Shown: positions 14,861 to 22,797 of the stretch, piece by piece
Position numbering within the stretch: position 1 is the first letter of the stretch
Layout: each line of letters begins with the position of its first letter
Virus record (IMG/VR): IMGVR_UViG_3300033991_000174
Location: 1 to 29,257 of that record
DNA length: 29,257 bases
Strand: one strand, 5' to 3'
Origin: a virus
Translations under genes and position numbers: made by a program
Notes under the pieces: model-generated
What the model saw: only the letters and a program-made list of their open reading frames with translations
Database searches by the model: none
Told to the model about the DNA's origin: nothing

Positions 14861-15181
14861 TTATTTGAAATATTTCGGGGCAGCAGGATACGCTACACGC
14901 ACAAGCTTACATCTGCATGTATCCTTGCCCCACAACGTCATGTGAACGTTAGCTGCTATCACGTTGGCGCTTTCAATCGTTAAGTCTGGAAACATACTGC
15001 GGAGTTCGTCGCCGAAGAAGTCTAATCCGTCAAACTGCTCGCAGTTCCAACATCGCCGAGTGTCGCTTATGCTTATGTAGTGCCAAACGTCAAGTTTGCT
15101 GAAGAAACCCCATTCGCTTAGCTCTTCAGGAATCCACTTTTTGTCCTGAACTATCTGAACTGCCTGTATCGCTCTTAACAT
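14861..15181 (-). CDS. head morphogenesis-like (SPP1 gp7/Mu gpF-type) short protein
   Basis: A 106-aa protein with 'RRCWNCEQFDGLDFFGDELRSMFPDLTIESANVIAANVHMTLWGKDTCRCKLVRV'. The order CxxC, 'F.GDELR..FP', 'I..NVH', CxC is what remains at the C-terminal end of phage minor head proteins of the gp7/Mu F family. Here it stands alone without the larger N-terminal domain, so it may be a separate zinc-binding piece. It overlaps the portal end by 56 bases. Confidence 0.55.
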   Translation of the reverse strand: MLRAIQAVQIVQDKKWIPEELSEWGFFSKLDVWHYISISDTRRCWNCEQFDGLDFFGDELRSMFPDLTIESANVIAANVHMTLWGKDTCRCKLVRVAYPAAPKYFK

Positions 15182-16676
15182 GTTTACGTTTCCTATTCAA
15201 ATCTACTACGAGGAATTTGTCATTTTCAGCAAGTTCCTTATTGCCTTCTTTTCCTTGTTCTTCACCGAATAATCCGAAACTTGACTTCTTAAGAGAAGCA
15301 CCTTCACCGTTCGGCAACGGATCAAGATTCTCTTCCGCTCTTATTTCGTCAACCGTCATGTAGTCAAGTTTTGCTTGGTTAGCCTGTGCCTTCTTAAGTT
15401 GCACATCTGCCTCGTCAATCTCGCTAAGTTCAAACGCGCTATTCCATTCGATAACGTAGTTTTCCGCAGTCTTATGACGGTAATCCCTATGGATAAACCG
15501 TTTCAGCGTTGACTTCAAAAGGTTAAGATGATAGCCTTCCGTTTTGTCTATTGCAGTCTTAATTATTGAGAGTTGCCCCGACAAGCTAAGATGATCTATA
15601 ACCCATCTGAGAACATACTCGATTTCTTCTTGGTCTCGGCTGATTGCCTTGTAATATTCTTGCTGATTAACTTCGCTGCCTGTGACTGCGCCCGCTTGCG
15701 CGCCTATGAGCTTGGCTTGAGGATAACCCGTTGCGATTGCGATTTGTTCAATGTTGCTTTGGAAGAATGGCACTGGATCAAGAGCTCTTCCTGCCGCGCC
15801 TTCAAAAGTAAACGTCATGCCGTCATTTTCTTTTTTGCTGTTCTGCGCAATGAATATGGCTGTGCGACTCATGAGGTTGCTAAAGCCGCCTGAATTATGG
15901 TAGGTTTCAAGCTGATCTGCTGTTGTACCTGCTGGAAAACCAACCACGGGGAAGCCTCCGCCCGTGCGGTACATCCACTGCGCTGCCCCCCAACGAATGT
16001 TTCTGCCACAGTTCATGTCGTCCCAAACTTTGTCTAAGACGCTTGTGCCATCGCCCACTTCCACAACCCGTGTGAAGTGTACAATTAAATCGCTTGTGCT
16101 ACCTCGATGAAGCTTATACAGTACGGGTTCGCCATAGCGACTGCTCTCTGGATTTTCGTCTTTCTGCCAGACGCTCCATTCCTTAACCTTCTGCTCTTGA
16201 TAGATGCCCGGGTACACAGCGAGTTGTAATAGTTCTGCTCCTTTCTTAAGTGGCAACTGCAACATGCTTGTGGTTTTAGCATCATTGAAGCCACCTACCA
16301 GCAACGCTTTGCCGAAGGTGCGAGACGCTTCTAACGCTTCTCTAAGACGCTTCTTAAACTTGAGTTTCGAAAGGGCTGCTTGCACATTGCGATCTAATGC
16401 CGGGTCTGCCTCTTCCGTATCGGGATCATCAACGTGGAACCATTTGTCAACCATGTCGCGGGCAACGATGAATGTGAGAAAATAGCCAATGGGTTCTCTA
16501 CACGCGGCGAACACACGGTCACTGTCGCTTATGCTTTCGCCAAATCCCGCACCATAAGCTGTGTCTACTTGTGGAATTTTGATACTGTCGCCTTTAACGT
16601 CGCCTACGATGTCAGGGTGAATTATCATTACCCCGTCCTTGTAGACTTTTACTCCCTTCGTTTTCGCCATATGCAT
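15126..16676 (-). CDS. portal protein (DUF1073-like)
   Basis: A 516-aa protein, normal for portals. ATG 16676 is chosen over an upstream TTG and ATG 16670. Recognisable stretches are 'FAACREPIGYFLTFIVARDMVDKWFHVDD', 'ALEASRTFGKALLVGG', 'LIVHFTRVVEVGDG', 'FQSNIEQIAIATGYPQAKLIGAQAGAVTGSEVNQQEYYKAISRDQEEIEYVLRWVIDHL' and the C-terminal 'WNSAFELSEIDEADVQLKKAQANQAKLDYMTVDEIRAEENLDPLP'. These are the crown, stem and clip parts of DUF1073/HI1409-type portals. It forms the dodecameric DNA channel and docks the terminase encoded just upstream. The C-terminus is a charged tail. Confidence 0.85.
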   Translation of the reverse strand: MHMAKTKGVKVYKDGVMIIHPDIVGDVKGDSIKIPQVDTAYGAGFGESISDSDRVFAACREPIGYFLTFIVARDMVDKWFHVDDPDTEEADPALDRNVQAALSKLKFKKRLREALEASRTFGKALLVGGFNDAKTTSMLQLPLKKGAELLQLAVYPGIYQEQKVKEWSVWQKDENPESSRYGEPVLYKLHRGSTSDLIVHFTRVVEVGDGTSVLDKVWDDMNCGRNIRWGAAQWMYRTGGGFPVVGFPAGTTADQLETYHNSGGFSNLMSRTAIFIAQNSKKENDGMTFTFEGAAGRALDPVPFFQSNIEQIAIATGYPQAKLIGAQAGAVTGSEVNQQEYYKAISRDQEEIEYVLRWVIDHLSLSGQLSIIKTAIDKTEGYHLNLLKSTLKRFIHRDYRHKTAENYVIEWNSAFELSEIDEADVQLKKAQANQAKLDYMTVDEIRAEENLDPLPNGEGASLKKSSFGLFGEEQGKEGNKELAENDKFLVVDLNRKRKHVKSDTGSSDSSGQKVDS

Positions 16677-16680
16677 CAAC

Positions 16681-18123
16681 TTAAATCAGCAAATAACTAG
16701 GATTTCCTTCTCCTTTTGCACCCACTATTTTGCTGACAACCATTTCAGTGCAATCTAATGCATCATCATGTTGCCCTCGTGGAAACTGTACCCATTCAAG
16801 CCAAAACTCGCTTTTCCGATCCAACAAAGGATTCACTAAAACTCTCTTAGATTCAAAATGGCTACTCATAGGAATAAACCGTGCTTCCTTATCCTTCACC
16901 GTCTGAATGGGCACAATGGGTAAACCTTTGAGTTCCGGCATGAACGTTAGGATTTTCTGCCAGAAGTTTGTTTCCATGTAAATTTTTGCGTAGTGATATT
17001 GACTGTTTAGTTGTGGCAGTTTATGTTTCATGATGTCGGGGAAGGGCATGTGTTCAGCCCAAACGTCAAGTAGATAGCCTTGGTTGTGTTGCGCGTCATA
17101 GGCTAATGAGGCGATTCCGAAATAGTCGCCTTCGCCTAAGCTGGGATCAACTCCAGCGTAAACCGGTAGGTTTGGCGATGGTGGACCATATTCCGTTCCG
17201 TCTGGTCGCTTTTCATTCCATGGATGTAGCCATTCGCTTTTGAGCAAGTCGCCTTCCATGCTTGTCGGATCGTTCTGATATTGACAGTTAAAGAAGATTG
17301 AGCCTATTTCCTTTCTTTTAGCTTCAAGTCGTTCTATAGACCAATATTTTTGCCATAACACTTTGGCTGGTTTGCCTTGCGCATACTCTTCAGGATTTTG
17401 AATTGCTCTCAATATTTCGTGGTTGTATTTTTCGATGATTTGTGAATAAAGGTCAGCGTAGCTCCATCTTGTGCCAATGACTAGAATTGCGCCCCATGGA
17501 AACAGCGTGGGCAATAGCACTTTAAAGAACCAGAGTGAGGCTTTTTCAACCTGTAGCCGTGTTATGACATTTTCTTCGTCTATGATGTCATCAGCTATTA
17601 CGAGATCGTTCCCGCCACCTGTTAAAGGTCCGTATAATCCCGTCGCATGGATTGTTGGGAACTTGCTGATTTCGCCACGGTTGATATAGATTTGTTGGTT
17701 TGTCCATTTTTGTGGGTCTTTAGGTTTTAAATCGCCAAAAACTTCTTTGTAATTTTTGTCAGTTTCTATTCTTCTAACTATAGCGCCTAAGGAGTCTTCA
17801 GCTAAGCTTGCGGTTTTACTAACAATGGTTATGTGAATATTAGGATGATTACCAATTAACCAGCTTGGATAGTTGATTGCGAGACATTCACTTTTGCCAT
17901 GTTTGCGTGGTGCTTCAATGTGATACGCTTTTTGAGCCAGAGGATGTTGAGGCAAAGGCGAAAAGTGCATTGGGTCATTTGCGGGTTGTAAGAAGTCATA
18001 CCATTTTCGGTGGAAGTCGGCGTTGTCATAATGAAGTTTCTCCGTGAATGCTTGAAGACTTAGCCTTTCGGTCAAGTATAGAAGCTGCCTTGGATAGGAT
18101 TTCATCTTCGTTTTCTGTGACAT
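16681..18123 (-). CDS. terL: terminase large subunit
   Basis: A 480-aa packaging motor. ATPase domain: Walker A APRKHGKS (residues 71-78), Walker B LVIADDII (174-181) and coupling motif IGTRW (216-220). RNase H-like nuclease domain: D326 in YAGVDPSLG, E384 in METNF and D453/D454 in HDDALD. Together with the portal it cuts and pumps the genome into proheads. Its start lies 98 bases inside the upstream gene, with a distant GAGGAAAT; a later start (ATG at residue 7) is possible. All key residues are present, so the enzyme looks intact. Confidence 0.95.
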   Translation of the reverse strand: MSQKTKMKSYPRQLLYLTERLSLQAFTEKLHYDNADFHRKWYDFLQPANDPMHFSPLPQHPLAQKAYHIEAPRKHGKSECLAINYPSWLIGNHPNIHITIVSKTASLAEDSLGAIVRRIETDKNYKEVFGDLKPKDPQKWTNQQIYINRGEISKFPTIHATGLYGPLTGGGNDLVIADDIIDEENVITRLQVEKASLWFFKVLLPTLFPWGAILVIGTRWSYADLYSQIIEKYNHEILRAIQNPEEYAQGKPAKVLWQKYWSIERLEAKRKEIGSIFFNCQYQNDPTSMEGDLLKSEWLHPWNEKRPDGTEYGPPSPNLPVYAGVDPSLGEGDYFGIASLAYDAQHNQGYLLDVWAEHMPFPDIMKHKLPQLNSQYHYAKIYMETNFWQKILTFMPELKGLPIVPIQTVKDKEARFIPMSSHFESKRVLVNPLLDRKSEFWLEWVQFPRGQHDDALDCTEMVVSKIVGAKGEGNPSYLLI

Positions 18124-18439
18124 TAACCGTCACTATTTCCTCAGAAATTTCACCTTTTATGTTAACGTTATATTCTTTAAGTGCAAGTAGTAGATTTTTT
18201 AATGCTTGGAGAATTTGTTGAGTAATGTAAAGTTCAGTGGATAATTTTCTGCTTGGTCTTCTCAAATCATTTTTAACTTCAAGTCGTAGTAGTTTGAGTT
18301 TTTCTATTTCTGTATGAATGGCTAAGATTACATCGCTTAATTTAGAGGGGGGGGTACTGCTTAGTTGAGTATTATTCTCGCTTGTTTTTGCTAATGAAGT
18401 CTTTTCTACGCTTATTTCATTTTGCTGTTGCACGGACAT
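18026..18439 (-). CDS. coiled-coil protein upstream of terminase (possible small terminase)
   Basis: A 137-aa protein. A Ser/Thr/Asn-rich start is followed by helices (SKLSDVILAIHTEIEKLKLLRLEVKNDLRRPSRKLSTELYITQQILQALKNLLLALKEYN) and an acidic segment. Position and helical content would suit a small terminase subunit, but no clear HTH is visible. It overlaps the terminase gene by 98 bases. Codons 30-33 contain an eight-base C run on the coding strand (G8 at 18347-18354), a site prone to slippage or sequencing error. Confidence 0.55.
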   Translation of the reverse strand: MSVQQQNEISVEKTSLAKTSENNTQLSSTPPSKLSDVILAIHTEIEKLKLLRLEVKNDLRRPSRKLSTELYITQQILQALKNLLLALKEYNVNIKGEISEEIVTVNVTENEDEILSKAASILDRKAKSSSIHGETSL

Positions 18440-18449
18440 TTAAGGACAC

Positions 18450-18614
18450 CTAATCTTTTTCTAGTTCACGCCATAAATCCCATTTTTGAAAAACCGCTAT
18501 GTCTTTGTTTCCATCCATAATAATCAGTACGTTAGCTGCAGTATTGTTTGCTTTGATGTCTTCTCCTTTGAAGTAATATTTTGCTTCACCAACTACAACA
18601 ACTATTTCTTTCAA
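18450..18614 (-). CDS. small hypothetical protein, TTG start
   Basis: The frame is open to 18701, but an exceptional AGGAGGTG (18622-18629) lies 7 bases before TTG at 18614, so a 54-aa product (KEIVVVVGEAKYYFKGEDIKANNTAANVLIIMDGNKDIAVFQKWDLWRELEKD) is most likely. It is strand-rich with a conserved-looking 'FQKWDLWRELE' end. No family is recognised. Confidence 0.6.
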   Translation of the reverse strand: MKEIVVVVGEAKYYFKGEDIKANNTAANVLIIMDGNKDIAVFQKWDLWRELEKD

Positions 18615-18704
18615 CAACAACCACCTCCTTTTTGCGCCGTTGAACCGTCTAACACTTTTCTTGTAAGGGGGACAAAGGAGAGATGAAGATTTAGGATTCA
18701 ACGT

Positions 18705-18848
18705 TTACGCTTTATTTTTCTTAAACCTTTCAAGTTTTGGTTTAAGCCAATAATCCCACCATATTCCGTAAGTGAAAAAAAGATAGAAAGGTATAACAAA
18801 ACCAAATGTTATTGTAAGAATCATTATGGCTTCAGATGCTGGTATCAT
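18705..18848 (-). CDS. single-pass membrane mini-protein (47 aa)
   Basis: The complement is an open frame from ATG 18848 to TAA, with GAGGTAG 8 bases upstream. It encodes one hydrophobic helix (about residues 8-29, IMILTITFGFVIPFYLFFTYGI), then WWDYW and a basic tail (KPKLERFKKNKA). Outside-to-inside topology by the positive-inside rule would put the C-terminus in the cytoplasm. It is the last of a run of membrane genes; a small holin-like or particle membrane role is possible but not shown. Confidence 0.7.
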   Translation of the reverse strand: MIPASEAIMILTITFGFVIPFYLFFTYGIWWDYWLKPKLERFKKNKA

Positions 18849-18864
18849 ATTTCAAACTACCTCT

Positions 18865-19185
18865 TTAAATTTTGTAGTGGTGTCCGCATTTAGGACACAC
18901 GCCTAAACTATTGCCCATTGGCTTAATTTTGTAGAGTGTAGGCTGCAATCCTTTCGTTACTATGAAGTTGGCTTTTTCCCAGCTTAACTTCTCTTCAGAC
19001 CACCATGTCCGGATCCAGTCGGTTATGAGATCTTGGTAGCCGTCTAAATAGCCTACATATTGCTTGTCTATTAAGGCTTCATATATCATAGTGCATTTCT
19101 TTTGAAACAGGAGTTGCTCTTTGAGGCTTTTAACTTCAACTTTTAAACTGTCGATTTCAAGCTTCCAATCAGGCAGAAAAGACAT
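18865..19185 (-). CDS. coiled-coil protein with C-terminal zinc knuckle
   Basis: A 106-aa protein. Residues 6-35 form a heptad coiled coil (WKLEIDSLKVEVKSLKEQLLFQKK). The middle is Trp/Tyr-rich (DWIRTWWSEEKLSWEKANFIV) and the end is CPKCGHHYKI, one CxxC plus His-His. A single knuckle suggests either a two-partner metal site or a dimer. ATG overlaps the upstream stop. Function unknown; it is encoded together with the membrane proteins. Confidence 0.6.
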   Translation of the reverse strand: MSFLPDWKLEIDSLKVEVKSLKEQLLFQKKCTMIYEALIDKQYVGYLDGYQDLITDWIRTWWSEEKLSWEKANFIVTKGLQPTLYKIKPMGNSLGVCPKCGHHYKI

Positions 19186-19598
19186 TATGTTGCCTCTGAA
19201 GGCGTGATTACTGTGTCATAGCTGAAGGTAAGTTGATTTGCAATCACGGTCTGGGTTAACTCTACAATGATCCATTGTTGCGGATTGACAATTTCGCCAC
19301 TGTAGTTCCATGTTAAAGTGAGAGTAGTGATGTTTACCGGGTTCGCGTATGACAGCATTAGTGTGACAGGAACGTTGCCTGTGTTAGTGATGTTGATGGG
19401 ATCCATAATGTACGCTGTGTCGTTGTCTATGATTCCCCAATCTATGATCGTAACGTCGGAACCGTCAAGCCATTTACTAGACAAACTTATCTGCGAAATT
19501 CTGCCTATACTAGGAAACAAGTAGGTAACAGCCGCATTTGCAAGAGTGAATGTTAATGCGGCTACAAGTAATATAACGCCTAAAGCTTTCAAGTTCAC
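19185..19598 (-). CDS. membrane-anchored or secreted beta-sandwich protein
   Basis: A 137-aa protein starting at GTG 19598 (GTGA overlap with 19595-19909). The hydrophobic N-terminus (LGVILLVAALTFTLANAAVTYLF) is a signal anchor. The rest is an all-beta extracellular domain with 'INITNTGNVPVTLMLSYANPVNITTLTLTWNYSGE....WIIVELTQTV', the 'NTGNVPVTL....L.W' pattern of small archaeal surface and pilin-like or camelysin-like sandwich domains. N-x-T/S sites suggest it could be glycosylated. It may be a particle or cell-surface protein. Confidence 0.65.
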   Translation of the reverse strand: MNLKALGVILLVAALTFTLANAAVTYLFPSIGRISQISLSSKWLDGSDVTIIDWGIIDNDTAYIMDPINITNTGNVPVTLMLSYANPVNITTLTLTWNYSGEIVNPQQWIIVELTQTVIANQLTFSYDTVITPSEAT

Positions 19599-19909
19599 TT
19601 TTTCTTTTCACCTCCAGCGGCTTGTTGAAGTAAACTTTTTATTTGTTCTTTTGCTTGTTTTTGCTGTTTCTTTTTCTCGCTTACTCGGCTCCAATTCCAA
19701 ATGTATAATCCGCCGAAGAGAATGCTGCCTTCTGGAGCGAGAAGCCAGAGATGTTGTAGGTGATAATTTAAGATAAGAAAGTCCGCGTTAAAAAAGCGGG
19801 TTGCCACATAACTACTAAGCCATCCCGCCAGAAAGGTTATGCCGAAGTATTTTATGACTTTTAATAGACCGCGAATTTCTATTGCTATTCGCTGTTCTTG
19901 TTTGGACAT
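19595..19909 (-). CDS. two-helix membrane protein with basic tail (holin-like architecture)
   Basis: A 104-aa protein with two hydrophobic helices (about 18-38, VIKYFGITFLAGWLSSYVATRF, and 55-73, LWLLAPEGSILFGGLYIWN) and a long Lys/Gln-rich cytoplasmic tail ending GGEKKK. The size, two helices and basic tail match holin architecture, but many unrelated small viral membrane proteins look the same. No lysis enzyme is recognised nearby. It sits between two other membrane genes with 1-4 base overlaps. Confidence 0.6.
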   Translation of the reverse strand: MSKQEQRIAIEIRGLLKVIKYFGITFLAGWLSSYVATRFFNADFLILNYHLQHLWLLAPEGSILFGGLYIWNWSRVSEKKKQQKQAKEQIKSLLQQAAGGEKKK

Positions 19910-20478
19910 TATTTTACCACTTTTTTCTCTACAGTCGCCACTTTCAACTGTTCAATAAGCCCATTCTGATAGGTAACCGTCGCTTTCAAATTGTCAATTA
20001 TCTTATTTTGGTTTATAACGAGATTTTGAGCCTCAAGCAAAGCATCAGACGATTCGTTTTTGGCAGCCTCTTCATACTTCAGCTTGTAAGATTCAGCTTG
20101 CAACCGATACTGCTCAGCCGTACCGTAAGCCGTGTTGATTTCTGTGTCGGCAGTTTGCTTTGTCATTGCAAGTTCTTGTAAGGCTTTGTTTGTCTGCGAA
20201 TTTTTATATAAGCCGTAAATGAAGCTGAAGGCTGCGGCAGCACCAGTGATTAAAACACCGTATTTTTGGATGAAGGCTAAGATGTTGTCGAGAGTTAAGT
20301 TTTGTATCCAGTAGTTTATGTCCAACTGTGGAGGATTAGAGATCAATCCGAATATGCACTCTCGATATTGGTAGCCTAAAAAAGCCAATAGACCAATTAT
20401 AACTCCCCAGAATATTGATGCTTTCCACTTAATGTTTTCTTTGGGAAGCTCTTGAGAGAGAGATTGTAAACTCGCCAA
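19909..20478 (-). CDS. membrane protein with long coiled coil
   Basis: A 189-aa protein, TTG start at 20478 inside the end of the upstream gene (50-base overlap; GGAG lies upstream). Two hydrophobic segments (about 20-38, IFWGVIIGLLAFLGYQY, and 70-95, VLITGAAAAFSFIYGLY) are followed by a coiled coil (100-185) rich in Gln/Glu/Lys (KALQELAMTKQTADTEINTAYG...IDNLKATVTYQNGLIEQLK). A tether between membrane and cytoplasm or a virion-internal tape-like protein could look like this. No family is recognised. Confidence 0.6.
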   Translation of the reverse strand: MASLQSLSQELPKENIKWKASIFWGVIIGLLAFLGYQYRECIFGLISNPPQLDINYWIQNLTLDNILAFIQKYGVLITGAAAAFSFIYGLYKNSQTNKALQELAMTKQTADTEINTAYGTAEQYRLQAESYKLKYEEAAKNESSDALLEAQNLVINQNKIIDNLKATVTYQNGLIEQLKVATVEKKVVK

Positions 20479-20821
20479 TTTCTAAAGGCTCCAACTTTTC
20501 AGTTTCTTTTTGACCGAATGGGCGGAGGGCTGTTAGAAGCATGTTTGTTATGTCTTGAAGGGAGATTAGGAATGTGCGGTTGGTTACGGTGTCTCTGCCG
20601 TTGTCATCCATTGCGGGTTGCACAAATGTGACGGTAATTACTGGCGGCCCAAAATAGGTTTGATGAAGCCGCACTATTTCTAGTGGCTTGCGTGTTTGAC
20701 CGCCAATGTTGTAAAGTTCTATTATTTTGTCTTCTGGCAGTAGTTGTGAAACGCCGTCGGTTTGTTCAAACTGTAGACCTATGTGTGTTTTGGGTCCGTA
20801 GCGGAACTGTTCGATGCTCAA
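20429..20821 (-). CDS. beta-rich hypothetical partner of the GTPase-like protein
   Basis: A 130-aa protein starting at TTG 20821, which overlaps the GTPase-like stop (TTGA). Features: 'FRYGPKTHIGLQFEQTDG', 'DKIIELYNIGGQTRKPLEIVRLHQTYFGPPVITVTFVQP', 'LISLQDITNMLLTALRPFG'. Mixed alpha/beta, no Cys, no membrane segment. The tight coupling suggests it works with the P-loop protein, perhaps as an effector or adaptor, but there is no direct sequence evidence. Confidence 0.55.
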   Translation of the reverse strand: MSIEQFRYGPKTHIGLQFEQTDGVSQLLPEDKIIELYNIGGQTRKPLEIVRLHQTYFGPPVITVTFVQPAMDDNGRDTVTNRTFLISLQDITNMLLTALRPFGQKETEKLEPLEIGEFTISLSRASQRKH

Positions 20822-21804
20822 ACTGCGAATTGCCCCAGAAAGTTGATTGCGTCAGCCATCCATCCCGCGCTATAACTTGGAATGCGGTTATCGCCAACTT
20901 TGATTCTGGGCTTCTTTCTCGTTTCGGGATCCCAGTAAACTATGTTGCCTTCTCCGTCACGTTCTACTTCTACAAAGCTGGGAATAAACTTGACTTTAGT
21001 GTCAAATACGCGTTGCATCGCTTTTATCTTCATTTTCGTGAAGGGAAAACAAACTTCAAGAAACCGTTCTCTACCGTCCTCAGTTAGCACATCCATACCC
21101 ATGTCTGCGGCGTACTTCTCCATTAAATCCCATTTACTAATAACTACTAAGCAACCGATCAAACGTTTACTCGTTGGATGAGTACGCTTGTAATCAATTA
21201 TTCCCCCAAATATACGCGCCAAGTTAACATCTGGATCAAAAGCTATGTCTGCTTCTTCACATTCAACTTGAGCGTCATTTTTAAACAGTAATGCCTTGCT
21301 GGCGGGTGCCACAAGAATAAGTCCGTCGGTTTCTCGCACATACTCTTGTAATAAACGCGCTTGAGTATAGGCTGCTGCGCCTGGCTGTGCTGTGACTCCT
21401 TTTTGTCCAAGTTGTAAATCTTCGCCTGCAACATCGCAGATTGGAATATGTAAGGATTTGTTACTCCACATTTCATCCCACCACAACATTAGCCCAGGCT
21501 CCATTGCATATTGATTGTAAGCGCGTGTTTTAGCGGGGAATCTACCGCGTTGAAGGTTGCTTACGTCTTCCATTATGGAGCTTTGGTTTTCCACGACATC
21601 GCAGTAAAAGGGTCGATGCATAAAACTTAACGTTCGCGCTGCCAGAATAAGTTCGCAAGCAAACACAGTTTTGCCTGAGTTCACAGTTCCAATTAGGCTC
21701 CAACGATTTTTGAAACCGTACATTTTTGGAGCTACGTCTGTTTGAGGGATTGGTCCTTTGGTTTTGAAAGGGTTGAGACTATCAAGTATTTGTCGCGCCG
21801 ACAT
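20818..21804 (-). CDS. P-loop GTPase-like protein
   Basis: A 328-aa protein. Walker A GTVNSGKT (residues 39-46) follows a strand 'WSLI'. A G3-like DVAGE (124-128) fits switch II (DxxG), and VISKWD (221-226) fits the G4 guanine-specificity motif (N/S-K-x-D). This combination points to a TRAFAC-type GTPase of the DO-GTPase or dynamin-like side rather than a packaging ATPase. Large insertions lie between switch regions (FYCDVVENQSS... and AFDPDVNLARIFGG). It is flanked by membrane proteins on both sides, so a membrane-associated function (particle morphogenesis, egress or host interference) is inferred. The nucleotide specificity is not proven. Confidence 0.7.
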   Translation of the reverse strand: MSARQILDSLNPFKTKGPIPQTDVAPKMYGFKNRWSLIGTVNSGKTVFACELILAARTLSFMHRPFYCDVVENQSSIMEDVSNLQRGRFPAKTRAYNQYAMEPGLMLWWDEMWSNKSLHIPICDVAGEDLQLGQKGVTAQPGAAAYTQARLLQEYVRETDGLILVAPASKALLFKNDAQVECEEADIAFDPDVNLARIFGGIIDYKRTHPTSKRLIGCLVVISKWDLMEKYAADMGMDVLTEDGRERFLEVCFPFTKMKIKAMQRVFDTKVKFIPSFVEVERDGEGNIVYWDPETRKKPRIKVGDNRIPSYSAGWMADAINFLGQFAV

Positions 21805-21806
21805 AG

Positions 21807-22226
21807 TTAAGCTTCCTCTTTCTTTTCCTCAATTATCTGCATTGTAGGAGACGGTGTTGGTTGCGTTGTGCCGATGGGTATTTCTGTGCTTAATGTGCGT
21901 TGCATAGAGGCTAGTGGTGTTGATGGTGTGGCTTTATGCAGGAATCTGCCTTGTATTCCTTTCTTCCAAAAGACACCATAAGCAAGCGGCACCCAGAATA
22001 ACGCGCCAGCAATACTGACTGCCAATACTGTCGCTAAAATGTACCAACCGTTTGTGCCGATAACGAGCCATTTTTCAACTATGAAATTTCGTCCTGGTTG
22101 CAAAACCGACGATTGCATCTTGCCTCCAATCCACTCGCCGAAGCCTTGATAGTTTGTAGCTCCTAGCGTTATCACAACAGAGCCCACGACTAAGAGTATT
22201 AGCGCAAGAATGCCTAGTTTCCTCAC
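21807..22226 (-). CDS. membrane protein with two hydrophobic segments
   Basis: A 139-aa protein. Helix 1 is residues 4-24 (LGILALILLVVGSVVITLGA), possibly a signal anchor; helix 2 is about 63-87 (WYILATVLAVSIAGALFWVPLAYGVFW). The loop between is about 40 residues and carries an Asn/Gly-rich region. The cytoplasmic tail is Thr/Pro/Ser-rich and ends EEKKEEA. It is immediately upstream (3 bases) of the GTPase-like gene, suggesting the two are made together. Confidence 0.65.
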   Translation of the reverse strand: MRKLGILALILLVVGSVVITLGATNYQGFGEWIGGKMQSSVLQPGRNFIVEKWLVIGTNGWYILATVLAVSIAGALFWVPLAYGVFWKKGIQGRFLHKATPSTPLASMQRTLSTEIPIGTTQPTPSPTMQIIEEKKEEA

Positions 22227-22248
22227 TGGTTCTCACCTCCAAACATTT

Positions 22249-22455
22249 TCATTTTAATTCGCCATTGACAATTATTACTTTGTCCGTTTCGACAATTTTT
22301 CTAAAGGTATAACCGTTAGCTGTAACGAAAACTTTCTTTTTATCTATCGCTTCTTTAATAGTTTCAGCAAAAGCATCAACTTCTTGTTGCGACATTTTTG
22401 GGAAACCAAGAATTAACAACTTGTAATCTGGAACTTCAAGATTTCCGACTTTCAT
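22249..22455 (-). CDS. small hypothetical protein (68 aa)
   Basis: A compact alpha/beta product: 'LEVPDYKLLILGFPKMSQQEVDAFAETIKEAIDKKKVFVTANGYTFRKIV..DKVIIVNGELK'. It starts 5 bases after the stop of the upstream zinc-ribbon gene. A beta-alpha-beta arrangement is plausible, but no family is recognised. Confidence 0.6.
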   Translation of the reverse strand: MKVGNLEVPDYKLLILGFPKMSQQEVDAFAETIKEAIDKKKVFVTANGYTFRKIVETDKVIIVNGELK

Positions 22456-22459
22456 TTAT

Positions 22460-22606
22460 TTAACTACAACTCCAATCTTGCTGAATATTGTTGAAAACAT
22501 ATCCGCAAAAAGGACAAATATAGCGTTCTGCCTCAATTAAACGCCCACACTTATTACATTCCTTGATGTTAAGTACAATTTTGTAGGCTGATGTACTTGT
22601 TGTCAT
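22460..22606 (-). CDS. zinc-ribbon mini-protein (48 aa)
   Basis: The complement is an open frame from ATG 22606 to TAA at 22460. The product carries C17-x2-C20-G and C31-x2-C34-G (KECNKCGRL and YICPFCGYVF), a classic zinc ribbon as seen in archaeal transcription-associated proteins. The start overlaps the stop of the upstream gene (ATGA). It is probably nucleic-acid or protein-binding. Confidence 0.8.
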   Translation of the reverse strand: MTTSTSAYKIVLNIKECNKCGRLIEAERYICPFCGYVFNNIQQDWSCS

Positions 22607-22797
22607 TTATTGGAATGCTCCATTAAAAATTTCAAATTACCGATCCGAATTTCTTTATCTTTAGCTAACCAACTCACAGCTTCTTGCATTGATATTCCTG
22701 CTTCCAAAAATCTAGCCATAAGCCAAGCGAAAGCTTTAATCGGTTCTTGTTCCCATTCTTTGAATAATTCTTCCCATTTTACTTGTTCTATGCTCAC
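22603..22797 (-). CDS. small helical protein (64 aa)
   Basis: GTG start at 22797 overlaps the upstream TGA (GTGA). The product is Trp-rich and helical (VKWEELFKEWEQEPIKAFAWLMARFLEAGISMQEAVSWLAKDKEIRIGNLKFLMEHSNK). Two short helices around 'ISMQEAVSWLAKD' are HTH-like in spacing, but the match is weak. No family is recognised. Confidence 0.6.
   Translation of the reverse strand: MSIEQVKWEELFKEWEQEPIKAFAWLMARFLEAGISMQEAVSWLAKDKEIRIGNLKFLMEHSNK

Noticed and set aside
15573-15893. Rightward 106-codon open frame opposite the portal
   Set aside because: The opposite strand has an intact portal with family motifs; this frame has no SD or family pattern.
20683-21087. Rightward 134-codon open frame opposite the GTPase-like gene
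   Set aside because: The GTPase-like gene on the other strand has ordered P-loop motifs and coupling with its neighbours; this frame has none.
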